A stretch of DNA of 64,000 nt from Gonocerus acuteangulatus (lineage: Eukaryota; Arthropoda; Insecta; Hemiptera; Coreidae). The DNA is taken from contig OX328126.1 in assembly GCA_946811695.1 (NCBI GenBank), positions 1,282,009 to 1,346,008 on the forward strand, given 5' to 3'. Positions 36,396 through 46,553 of this stretch are shown one piece after another (positions within the stretch are counted from its first letter, which is position 1; the number at the start of each line of letters is the position of its first letter). The notes under the pieces are model-generated. The model was not told where the DNA came from. It made no database searches and worked only from the letters and a program-made list of their open reading frames with translations. Both the position numbers and the translations under genes were made by a program.

Positions 36396-37196
36396 GCAAA
36401 ACTTCAGGAGCGTGAAGGGAACCGAAAAACTATGAAAAAAGACCTTTAGAGATTTGCTTCGTTTTGGAGGAAATCGCAAAACTTCAGGAGCGTGAAGGGA
36501 ACCGAAAAACTATGAAAAAAGACCTTTAGAGATTTGCTTCGTTTTGGAGGAAATCGCAAAACTTCAGGAGCGTGAAGGGAACCGAAAAACTAAGAAAAAA
36601 GACCTTTAGAGATTTGCTTCGTTTTGGAGGAAATCGCAAAACTTCAGGAGCGTGAAGGGAACCGAAAAACTATGAAAAAAGACCTTTAGAGATTTGCTTC
36701 GTTTTGGAGGAAATCGCAAAACTTCAGGAGCGTGAAGGGAACCGAAAAACTATGAAAAAAGACCTTTAGAGATTTGCTTCGTTTTGGAGGAAATCGCAAA
36801 ACTTCAGGAGCGTGAAGGGAACCGAAAAACTATGAAAAAAGACCTTTAGAGATTTGCTTCGTTTTGGAGGAAATCGCAAAACTTCAGGAGCGTGAAGGGA
36901 ACCGAAAAACTATGAAAAAAGACCTTTAGAGATTTGCTTCGTTTTGGAGGAAATCGCAAAACTTCAGGAGCGTGAAGGGAACCGAAAAACTATGAAAAAA
37001 GACCTTTAGAGATTTGCTTCGTTTTGGAGGAAATCGCAAAACTTCAGGAGCGTGAAGGGAACCGAAAAACTATGAAAAAAGACCTTTAGAGATTTGCTTC
37101 GTTTTGGAGGAAATCGCAAAACTTCAGGAGCGTGAAGGGAACCGAAAAACTATGAAAAAAGACCTTTAGAGATTTGCTTCGTTTTGGAGGAAATCG
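36396..37196. repeat. 80-bp tandem repeat in the left arm, 10 copies
   Basis: Units start with acttcaggagcgtgaaggga at 36401, 36481 and every 80 bp to 37121. Nine of ten appear identical; one has ctaag for ctatg near 36591. The right arm has only one diverged unit at 40355-40435. Near-identity indicates very recent amplification or an assembly copy-number artefact. Confidence 0.95.
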
Positions 37197-37336
37197 AAAA
37201 ACAAGAAATGAAACAAGTTTTCATTTTTGTACTAACTTTTTTTAAATTTTTACATGAAAAAAAATTGTCATTGCAAATTATTTCAAGAGAAACCAATTAC
37301 TAAAATTCAATTTCTTGATGCTGGTATAGTTTTCGC

Positions 37337-37500
37337 TAACACTTCAGAAGCAATGCGAGAGTATGCGGTTTCTGCAACGGTAACACTTCAGAAGCGGTGC
37401 GAGAGTATGCGGTTTCTGCAACGGTAACACTTCAGAAGAGGTGCGAGAGTATGCGGTTTCTGCAACGGTAACACTTCAGAAGCGGTCCGAGAGTATGCGC
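37337..37500 (-). repeat. 44-bp repeat in the left arm, about 3.7 copies
   Basis: Units begin taacacttcagaagcggtgc at 37337, 37381, 37425 and 37469. They are the reverse complement of the 44-bp units in the right arm, with cacttcagaag here versus catt-taaag there. Confidence 0.9.
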
Positions 37501-37541
37501 GCCGATTCACAATTAGAAGAGTGCTTAATGGACGAGGATTT

Positions 37542-38051
37542 TTGTTAACTTTTAATACACAACGAGAGACTGGGTGATTGTTACTTCATAATGAAGGCGA
37601 CCAATTCCAGACAGCATTATGAGCAGATTTTCGGGGAAGAAATTGAGTCCAACGCCTTCTTTAGGAATATCGCAGCAGGCAATATGACGAACATTGAAAG
37701 GTGATAATCGCCTCCAGTACCATATTCAAATATTGTAGACTTTATTACTTCAAAATATGCAAAGATATTGAATATCAGTAATTGGTTTCTTCGTATGAGG
37801 AACCTTGAAGCTGGCAGTTTATTCCCTGTCAATCAACTCAAGAGAGCAATGAAGAGAACGAATCATAGATGAAGTGCACCAAATATCATCAGAACAGTGT
37901 TTAGCTCCAATTTATCAAGTCAGTGCTGGATATAATGCTTACGTTTCTGGAATATGACAACATTTAATAACTAAACTAAATAGAGTATAACATAAAAAAG
38001 TGTAAATAAATAAAATTACCACGTCTCTTTTAGTCTATTAAACGTTTACAA
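37542..38051. other. Non-inverted core of the foldback element
   Basis: About 510 bp between the arms, AT-rich, with no transposase motif. It holds the 37-codon frame listed separately. Confidence 0.6.
37591..37704 (+). other. Short open frame (37 codons) in the foldback core
   Basis: ATG 37591 to TGA 37704. The frame reads a normal-looking soluble peptide with an HYEQIFGEEIESNAFF segment, unlike the low-complexity frames around it. The sequence at its end, gaaag-gtgata, could be a splice donor, and a second open stretch after ttgaatatcag (37773) could be a following exon. This is speculative: it might be a relic of a transposase or a captured host fragment. No family is recognised. Confidence 0.2.
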
Positions 38052-38090
38052 AAAGGCTTGTCGATTAAGCACTCTTCTATTTGTGAATCG

Positions 38091-40208
38091 GTGCGCATAC
38101 TCTCGCGCCGCTTCTACAGCATTACCGGTGCAGATACCGCATACTCTCGCGCCGCTTCTACAGCATTACCGGTGCAGAAACTGCATACTCTCCCACCGCT
38201 TCTACAGCATTACCGGTGCAGAAACCGCATACTCTCCCACCGCTTCTACAGCATTACCGGTGCAGAAACCGCATACTCTCCCACCGCTTCTAAAGTATTA
38301 CCGTTGCAGAAACCGAATACTCTCGCTCGCTTCTACAGCATTACCGGTGCAGAAACCGCATACTCTCGCACCACTTCTACAGCATTGCCGGTGCAGAAAC
38401 AGCATACTCTCCCACCGCTTCTAAAGCATTACCGGTGCAGAAACCGCATACTCTCGCACCGCTTCTACAGCATTACCGGTGCAGAAACCGCATACTCTCG
38501 CACCGCTTCTACAGCATTACCGTTGCAGAAACCGCATACTCTCGCACCGCTTCTACAGCATTACCGGTGCAGAAACCGCATACTCTCGCACCGCTTCTAC
38601 AGCATTACCGGTGCAGAAACCGCATACTCTCCCACCGCTTCTAAAGTATTACCGTTGCAGAAACCGCATACTCTCGCTCCGCTTCTACAGCATTACCGGT
38701 GCAGATACCGCATACTCTCCCACCGCTTCTAAAGCATTACCGGTGCAGAAACCGCATACTCTCGCACCACTCCTACAGCATTACCGGTGCAGAAACTGCA
38801 TACTCTCCCACCGCTTCTAAAGCATTACCGGTGCAGAAACCGCATATTCTCCCACCGCTTCTACAGCATTACCGGTGCAGAAACCGCATACTCTCGCACC
38901 ACTTCTACAGCATTACCGGTGCAGAAACCGCATACTCTCCCACCGCTTCTAAAGCATTACCGGTGCAGAAACCGCATACTCTCCCACCGCTTCTACAGCA
39001 TTACCGGTGCAGAAACCGCATACTCTCGCACCGCTTCTACAGCATTACCGGTGCAGAAACCGCGCATACTCTCCCACCGCTTCTAAAGCATTACCGTTGC
39101 AGAACCCGCATACTCTCGCGCCGCTTCTAAAGTATTACCGTTGCAGAAACCGCATACTCTCGCACCGCTTCTAAAGTATTACCGTTGCGGAAACCGTATA
39201 CTCTCGCACCGCTTCTAAACCATTACCGGTGCAGAAACCGCATACTCTCCCACCGCTTTTAAAGCATTACCGTTGCAGAAACCGCATACTCTTGCGCCGC
39301 TTCTAAAGTATTACCGTTGCAGAAACCGCATACTCTCGCACCGCTTCTAAACCATTAATCGGTGCAGAAACCGCATACTCTCCCACCGCTTATAAACCAT
39401 TACCGTTGCAGAAACCGCATACTCTCCCACCGCTTCTACAGCATTACCTTGCAGAAACCGCATACTCTCGCACCGCTTCTAAACCATTACCGTTGCAGAA
39501 ACCTCATACTCTCCCACCGCTTCTACAGCATTACCCTTGCAGAAACCGCATACTCTCGCACCGCTTCTAAACCATTACCGTTCCAGAAACCGCATACTCT
39601 CCCACCGCTTCTACAGCATTACCCTTGCAGAAACCGCATACTCTCGCACCGCTTCTAAAGTATTACCGTTGCAGAAACCGCATACTCTCGCACCGCTTTT
39701 ACAGCATTACCCTTGCAGAAACCGCATACTCTCGCACCGCTTCTAAAGCATTACCGTTGCAGAAACCGCATACTCTCCAACCGCTTCTCCAGCATTACCC
39801 TTGCTGAAACCGCATACTCTCGCACCGCTTCTAAAGCATTACCGTTGCAGATACCGCATACTCTCGCACCGCTTCTAAACCATTACCGTTGCAGAAACCG
39901 CATACTCTCGCACCGCTTCTAAAGCATTACCGTTGCAGAAACCGAATACTCTCGCACCGCTTCTAAACCATTACCGTTGCAGAAACCGCATACTCTCGTA
40001 CCGCTTCTAAAGCATTACCGTTGCAGAAACCGCATACTCTTGCACCGCTTCTAAAGCATTACCGTTGCAGATACCGCATACTCTCGCACCGCTTCTAAAC
40101 CATTACCGTTGCAGAAACCGCATACTCTCGCACCGCTTCTAAAACATTACCGTTGCAGAAACCGCATACTCTCGCACCGCTTCTAAGCCATTACCGTTGC
40201 AGAAACCG
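38091..40208 (+). repeat. 44-bp repeat in the right arm, about 48 copies
   Basis: Unit tactctcgcaccgcttctaa or -taca, followed by agcattaccgttgcagaaaccgca, step 44 bp. Two broad zones exist: the inner half is mostly ccggtgcag with ctacagcatt, and the outer half mostly ccgttgcag with ctaaa-catt, a mutational gradient along the array. The long arginine/leucine-rich open frames are a by-product of the repeat and not genes. Confidence 0.95.
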
Positions 40209-40453
40209 TACACGAAAACTATAGCAGCATCAAAAGATTGAATTTTAGTAATTGGTATCTTGAAATAATTCGCAATGACAATTGTTTTCCATTAAAAATT
40301 TAAATAAGTGAGTACAAAAATAAAAACTTGTTTCATTTCTTCTTTTGCGATTTTCTCCAAAGCGAAGCAAAAACGAGCAAATCTCTAAAGGACTTTTTGT
40401 CTTTTTTCCCTAAGCGCTCCTGAAGTTTTGCCATTTAAAATCGGAACACCATG

Positions 40454-40566
40454 TATATTGCATATACAGAAATTTAATTTTCTCACGCTAAACATACCAT
40501 CTGGACCACTGTGCGGCGGCAGGAATTTTCTCATCTGAGGGCCCATTGAGAAGGTTTCTTGCTGCA

Positions 40567-40611
<45 letters not shown>

Positions 40612-40974
40612 CAGAATAGTGTAGTTTGATCGCTTTGAACTGATTGATGATTGCTGACTAACCTTACTCAGACTAATGATTAAAGACTAAAAAAAGGCCT
40701 GATGATTAACTGGTTCATGAAGGAATTCCTAAGACCAATGTTTATATACAGTGATTTTTCTTCTTACAGCGATTTTGTGGTTTTAGATTTCATAACCAAT
40801 GCACAATTGTACAGCGTTTGGCGCAGTAATGAACCTAACACCACATACGATGCTTTATTAGATAAAATCGAGAAAGAATATAATTCATCTGTGTTTTTTA
40901 ATAACAGAAAAAATAATAAACCTGTTCTAGACAAAAATAAGATTTTTGATTTCTTACCCCATATACTCGTGACA
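40454..40974. other. Spacer with (TA)n, no convincing gene
   Basis: It includes a (TA)n tract at 40570-40608. An open frame (40702-41031, +) ends inside the tRNA-like repeat. Its first 85 codons look protein-like (a TNAQLYSVWRSNEPNTTYDA segment) but match nothing I recognise. Confidence 0.4.
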
Positions 40975-41060
40975 CTGTGCGGCGGTGGGGATCGAACCCA
41001 TCACCTCCCGCTTATGAATCTAAGGCGATAACCACTAGACAACGGGGAGACCCCAGGTTT
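40975..41060 (-). other. tRNA-derived (SINE-like) repeat
   Basis: The minus strand reads TCCCCGTTGTCTAGTGGTTA (A-box-like D arm), an anticodon-like arm with CTTA/TAAG, then GGGAGGTGATGGGTTCGATCC with a perfect B box (GTTCGATCC). The expected 3' acceptor strand ACGGGGA is absent, so it is a tRNA relic or SINE head and not a functional tRNA. It aligns with the tRNA-like part of Sat132 (shared GGAGGTGAT-GGTTCGA). Confidence 0.65.
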
Positions 41061-41440
41061 AGATAGTATGTAGAAACAAGTTAGTATTACCCTGATACTA
41101 AAAGTATTTGCAACGTTAGTCATGTCAATCATTAGTATATACTATCAATGATTGATGAGTAATGATTGATCGATGACTAACTTGATATATGATTAATATG
41201 ACCTATGATTAATGATTAACTCGAGTTGTGATTAACTCATTTTATCCTATGATTGATTAGTCATAAATAAAATTTAATCGAATTGTCAATGATTCAGTTG
41301 ATTTGTGCCCTACTCTGTTCTATACTAATTTTCCTCAATCATGAGAAGAGATAAGTATTATTACTACGAGGCTGCTATTTCTATCTAGTGATTCATGAAT
41401 AATAAAGAAAACAGTTCCTATCCCTGGAAGGTTTGGATGG
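41061..41440. other. Spacer with cryptically simple TGATTA-rich stretch
   Basis: Between 41120 and 41310, imperfect tgattaatgatt/gatgact motifs recur without a fixed period. No gene was seen. Confidence 0.5.
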
Positions 41441-44400
41441 AATAGACTAGAGATGGGCCAGTTCGTGCTAGACAGAAGAAGAAGAGGTGGAAATGTGAAG
41501 GGAAGGGATTCTAGTTGACAGGCAATGTTTCCACATGAAGACGTGTTGTTCTCCCCTTTAATAGACTAGAGATGGGCCAGTTCGTGCTAGACAGAAGAAG
41601 AAGAGGTGGAAATGTGAAGGGAAGGGATTCTAGTTGACAGGCAATGTTTCCACATGTAGACGTGTTGTTCTCACCTTTAATAGACTACAGATGGGCCAGT
41701 TCGTGCTAGACAGAAGAAGAAGAGGTGGAAATGTGAAGGGAAGGGATTCTAGCTGACAGGCAATGTTTCCACATGTAGACGTGTTGTTCTCCCCTTTAAT
41801 AGACTAGAGATGGGCCAGTTCGTGCTAAACAGAAGAAGAAGAGGTGGAAATGTGAAGGGAAGGGATTCTAGTTGACAGGCAATGTTTCCACATGTAGACG
41901 TGTTATTCTCCCCTTTAATAGACTAGAGATGGGCCAGTTCGTGCTAGACAGAAGAAGAAGAGGTGGAAATGTGAAGGGAAGGGATTCTAGTTGACAGGCA
42001 ATGTTTCCACATGTAGACGTGTTGTTCTCCCCTTTAATAGACTAGAGATGGGCCAGTTCGTGCTAGACAGAAGAAGAAGAGGTGGAAATGTCAAGGGAAG
42101 GGATTCTAGCTGACAGGCAATGTTTCCACATGTAGACGTGTTGTTCTCCCCTTTAATAGACTAGAGATGGGCCAGTTCGTGCTAGACAGAAGAAGAAGAG
42201 GTGGAAATGTGAAGGGAAGGGATTCTAGTTGACAGGCAATGTTTCCACATGTAGACGTGTTGTTCTCCCCTTTAATAGACTAGAGATGGGCCAGTTCGTG
42301 CTAGACAGAAGAAGAAGAGGTGGAAATGTCAAGGGAAGGGATTCTAGTTGACAGGCAATGTTTCCACATGTAGACGTGTTGTTCTCCCCTTTAATAGACT
42401 AGAGATGGGCCAGTTCGTGCTAGACAGAAGAAGAAGAGGTGGAAATGTGAAGGGAAGGGATTCTAGTTGACAGGCAATGTTTCCACATGTAGACGTGTTG
42501 TTCTCCCCTTTAATAGACTAGAGATGGGCCAGTTCGTGCTAGACAGAAGAAGAAGAGGTGGAAATGTGAAGGGAAGGGATTCTAGTTGACAGGCAATGTT
42601 TCCACATGTAGACGTGTTGTTCTCCCCTTTAATAGACTAGAGATGGGCCAGTTCGTGCTAGACAGAAGAAGAAGAGGTGGAAATGTGAAGGGAAGGGATT
42701 CTAGTTGACAGGCAATGTTTCCACATGTAGACGTGTTGTTCTCCCCTTTAATAGACTAGAGATGGGCCAGTTCGTGCTAGACAGAAGAAGAAGAGGTGGA
42801 AATGTGAAGGGAAGGGATTCTAGTTGACAGGCAATGTTTCCACATGTAGACGTGTTGTTCTCCCCTTTAATATACTAGAGATGGGCCAGTTCGTGCTAGA
42901 CAGAAGAAGAAGAGGTGGAAATGTGAAGGGAAGGGATTCTAGTTGACAGGCAATGTTTCCACATGTAGACGTGTTGTTCTCCCCTTTAATAGACTAGAGA
43001 TGGGCCAGTTCGTGCTAGACAGAAGAAGAAGAGGTGGAAATGTGAAGGGAAGGGATTCTAGTTGACAGGCAATGTTTCCACATGTAGACGTGTTGTTCTC
43101 CCCTTTAATAGACTAGAGATGGGCCAGTTCGTGCTAGACAGAAGAAGAAGAGGTGGAAATGTGAAGGGAAGGGATTCTAGGTGACAGGCAATGTTTCCAC
43201 ATGTAGACGTGTTGTTCTCCCCTTTAATAGACTAGAGATGGGCCAGTTCGTGCTAGACAGAAGAAGAAGAGGTGGAAATGTCAAGGGAAGGGATTCTAGC
43301 TGACAGGCAATGTTTCCACATGTAGACGTGTTGTTCTCCCCTTTAATAGACTAGAGATGGGCCAGTTCGTGCTATACAGAAGAAGAAGAGGTGGAAATGT
43401 GAAGGGAAGGGATTCTAGTTGACAGGCAATGTTTCCACATGTAGACGTGTTGTTCTCCCCTGTAATAGACTAGAGATGGGCCAGTTCGTGCTAGACAGAA
43501 GAAGAAGAGGTGGAAATGTGAAGGGAAGGGATTCTAGTTGACAGGCAATGTTTCCACATGTAGACGTGTTGTTCTCCCCTTTAATAGACTAGAGATGGGC
43601 GAGTTCGTGCTAGACAGAAGAAGAAGAGGTGGAAATGTGAAGGGAAGGGATTCCAGTTGACAGGCAATGTTTCCACATGTAGACGTGTTGTTCTCCCCTT
43701 TAATAGACTAGAGATGGGCGAGTTCGTGCTAGACAGAAGAAGAAGAGGTGGAAATGTCAAGGGAAGGGATTCTAGTTGACAGGCAATGTTTCCACATGTA
43801 GACGTGTTGTTCTCCCCTTTAATAGACTAGAGATGGGCCAGTTCGTGCTAGACAGAAGAAGAAGAGGTGGAAATGTCAAGGGAAGGGATGCTAGCTGACA
43901 GGCAATGTTTCCACATGTAGACGTGTTGGTCTCCCCTTTAATAGACTAGAGATGGGCCAGTTCGTGCTAGACAGAAGAAGAAGAGGTGGAAATGTGAAGG
44001 GAAGGGATTCTAGTTGACAGGCAATGTTTCCACATGTAGACGTGTTGTTCCCCCCATTAATAGACTAGAGATGGGCCAGTTCGTGCTAGACAGAAGAAGA
44101 AGAGGTGGAAATGTGAAGGGAAGGGATTCTAGTTGACAGGCAATGTTTCCACATGTAGACGTGTTGTTCTCCCCTTTAATAGGCTAGATATGGGCCAGTT
44201 CGTGCTAGACAGAAGAAGAAGAGGTGGAAATGTGAAGGGAAGGGATTCTAGTTGACAGGCAATGTTTCCACATGTAGACGTGTTGTTCTCCCCTGTAATA
44301 GACTAGAGATGGGCCAGTTCGTGCTAGACAGAAGACGAAGAGGTGGAAATGTGAAGGGAAGGGATTCTAGTTGACAGGCAATGTTTCCACATGTAGACGT

Positions 44401-45410
44401 GTTGTTCTCCCCTTTAATAGACTAGAGATGGGCGAGTTCGTGCTAGACAGAAGAATAAGAGGTGGAAATGTGAAGGGAAGGGATTCCAGTTGACAGGCAA
44501 TGTTTCCACATGTAGACGTGTTGTTCTCCCCTTTAATAGACTAGAGATGGGCGAGTTCGTGCTAGACAGAAGAAGAAGAGGTGGAAATGTCAAGGGAAGG
44601 GATTCTAGTTGACAGGCAATGTTTCCACATGTAGACGTGTTGTTCTCCCCTTTAATAGACTAAAGATGGGCCAGTTCGTGCTAGACAGAAGAAGAAGAGG
44701 TGGAAATGTCAAGGGAAGGGATGCTAGCTGACAGGCAATGTTTCCACATGTAGACGTGTTGGTCTCCCCTTTAATAGACTAGAGATGGGCCAGTTCGTGC
44801 TAGACAGAAGAAGAAGAGGTGGAAATGTGAAGGGAAGGGATTCTAGTTGACAGGCAATGTTTCCACATGTAGACGTGTTGTTCACCCCTTTAATAGACTA
44901 GAGATGGGCCAGTTCGTGCTAGACAGAAGAAGAAGAGGTGGAAATGTGAAGGGAAGGGATTCTAGTTGACAGGCAATGTTTCCACATGTAGACGTGTTGT
45001 TCTCCCCTTTAATAGACTAGAGATGGGCCAGTTCGTGCTAGACAGAAGAAGAAGAGGTGGAAATGTGAAGGGAAGGGATTCTAGTTGACAGGCAATGTTT
45101 CCACATGTAGACGTGTTGTTCTCCCCTTTAATAGACTAAAGATGGGCCAGTTCGTGCTAGACAGAAGAAGAAGAGGTGGAAATGTGAAGGGAAGGGATTC
45201 TAGCTGACAGGCAATGTTTCCACATGTAGACGTGTTGTTCTCCCCTTAAATAGACTAGAGATGGGCCAGTTCGTGCTAGACAGAAGAAGAAGAGGTGGAA
45301 ATGTGAAGGGAAGGGATTCTAGCTGACAGGCAATGTTTCCACATGTAGACGTGTTGTTCTCCCCTTTAATAGACTAGAGATGGGCCAGTTCGTGCTAGAC
45401 AGAAGAAGAA
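41441..45410. repeat. 119-bp satellite (Sat119), left block, about 33 copies
   Basis: The word atgggccagttcgtgctaga recurs at 41453, 41572 and 41691, every 119 bp. The unit includes agaagaagaagaggtggaaa and tttccacatgtagacgtgtt; GTGGAAA and TTTCCAC form a 7-bp inverted repeat in each unit. Variants such as gggcgag, attccag, gactaaag and ccttaaatag mark subfamilies that recur in blocks. It is interrupted at 45410 by a LINE. Confidence 0.98.
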
Positions 45411-46545
45411 TGAATGAATGAATGAATGAAAAAAAAACTTTATTCTGGGACTTCGTCCCATAAGAATAAAAATAAGTACAAAATAAACAATAAACAAATT
45501 TAATCTAAAAATATAAATATGAATAAAGAAAAACAAAAGTATAAAAGAACAAAACAAAAAAAGCAACTAATACAAATATTATATGTGAAGCCTTAAATAA
45601 TAAAATGAAATATAAGTAAATATGTACATTCATTGGAATGGGGCAATGATGATACAATGATCAGAGGGGGATGGGAATAAAATTAAAGAGTTTAAATAAA
45701 CAAATAAATATTAAAAAGTTGAATAAATATTAAAGGAATGGGGGCTATAAAAAGATATAAACTAGGAAAATGCATAAACACGAGAAAAAAACAGCAATAT
45801 AATTTACAAAGGTAATCAGGTCTTCCTGGTGGTGAAATTTTAAGAAGCGTCTTCCTGGGAGGATAGGAGAAAAGCAAAGAGGCGGGATTTAAAGACAGGT
45901 AAGGAAGGAGAGTGTCGAATGGAAAGAGGGATAGAGTTCCAGAAGGAGGAGGCTCGGGAGATGAAGGAACGGTCGAAGAAGGCTGTTTTATGAGTGGGAG
46001 GATAGAGATCGGAGGGACGGGAGCGGGTACCACGGGAATGGACAGTCGATTTAAACTGCAGGAGGTTGTAAATATAGGAAGGAGATTTGGAAGAAATGGT
46101 TTGGTAGAGGAAGGAACCTAGAAAATATTGTCGTCGAATTGATGGAAATAGCCACTTCAACTCGGAATACCGGTGTGAAATATGGGCATCCGTGGGGGTA
46201 TCGAGGATAAATCTGAGAAAACTGTTCATTAATCGCTTAAGACGAACCTCAAGCTCCCCAGTGAGCCCTCCATAAACCAGGCAACCATAGTCGAAGTGGG
46301 GGAACACTAGAGAAGATACAAGAAGCTGACGTGTAGGAGTAGGGAGGAGGTGACGGGAACGGTTAAATAGTTTAAGGGTGGCTATGGAGCGACGAGTGAT
46401 TAGGGATAAGTGATTTTTCCAGGATAGGTTTTGATCGAAAACAAGGCCCAGGTTCTTGGCAGTGGAAACATATTGAATAGGACTGGAGTCAATGGTGAAG
46501 GAAGGGAGGATAGGAGGGAGAGATTTCAAGAGGGGAGCAGGGGGG
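45411..46545 (-). mobile_element. 5'-truncated LINE inserted in Sat119
   Basis: The (TGAA)n tail at 45411 and the stem-loop TGGGAC-TTC-GTCCCA (45446-45460) mark the 3' end of a minus-strand LINE. It is the same family or subfamily as the fragment at 3094-3826 and is related to the LINE at 30.4-35.1 kb. Its 5' truncation lies downstream of the YADD motif. Satellite flanks share gaagaa at both junctions, consistent with a short target duplication, although the GAA repeat makes the length ambiguous. Confidence 0.9.
45840..46529 (-). pseudogene. LINE ORF2 C-terminal fragment
   Basis: It is an open frame of about 229 codons without an ATG at its edge (first codon TTG), truncated by the insertion itself. 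It carries the post-catalytic part of the reverse transcriptase: KNLGLVFDQNLSWKNH, then HFDYGCLVYGG, RRQYFLGSFLYQ, RSRPSDLYPP and the terminal SFWNSIPLSIR motif. The 34.3-34.9 kb copy has the same blocks. The frame is uninterrupted, in contrast to the longer copy, which implies a younger insertion. No catalytic residues remain. Confidence 0.9.
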
Positions 46546-46553
46546 AAGAGGTG

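Larger units (their letters stand above)
36374..40453. mobile_element. Foldback-type element with long repeat-filled inverted arms
   Basis: The left arm (36374-37541) and right arm (38052-40453) are inverted copies of one another in the same order. From the outside in: atggtg-tccgattttaaat plus ggcaaaacttcaggagcg, an 80-bp unit, a unique linker (aagaaatgaaacaag, ttgtcattgc-aattatttca, aattactaaaattcaat), 44-bp units, and cgattcacaa-tagaagagtg plus cttaat at the inner edge. The middle 510 bp is not inverted. The outer flanks are TATA-rich, so the target duplication is unresolved. Drosophila FB elements have this architecture; kinship is not claimed. No transposase is visible, so it is probably non-autonomous. 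Confidence 0.8.

Noticed and set aside
38058..39922. Long arginine/leucine-rich open frames, up to 224 codons
   Set aside because: Several frames are open at once because the 44-bp unit lacks stops; they follow the repeat with no independent coding signal.
36396..40208. CRISPR-like regular repeats
   Set aside because: Units are contiguous with no unique spacers, and the genome is eukaryotic.
40702..41031. 109-codon open frame as a host gene
   Set aside because: Its 3' part is the tRNA-like repeat and no family or splice context is recognisable; kept only as a note.
40975..41060. Functional tRNA gene on the minus strand
   Set aside because: The B box is perfect but the 5' TCCCCGT has no 3' partner and the anticodon loop is irregular.
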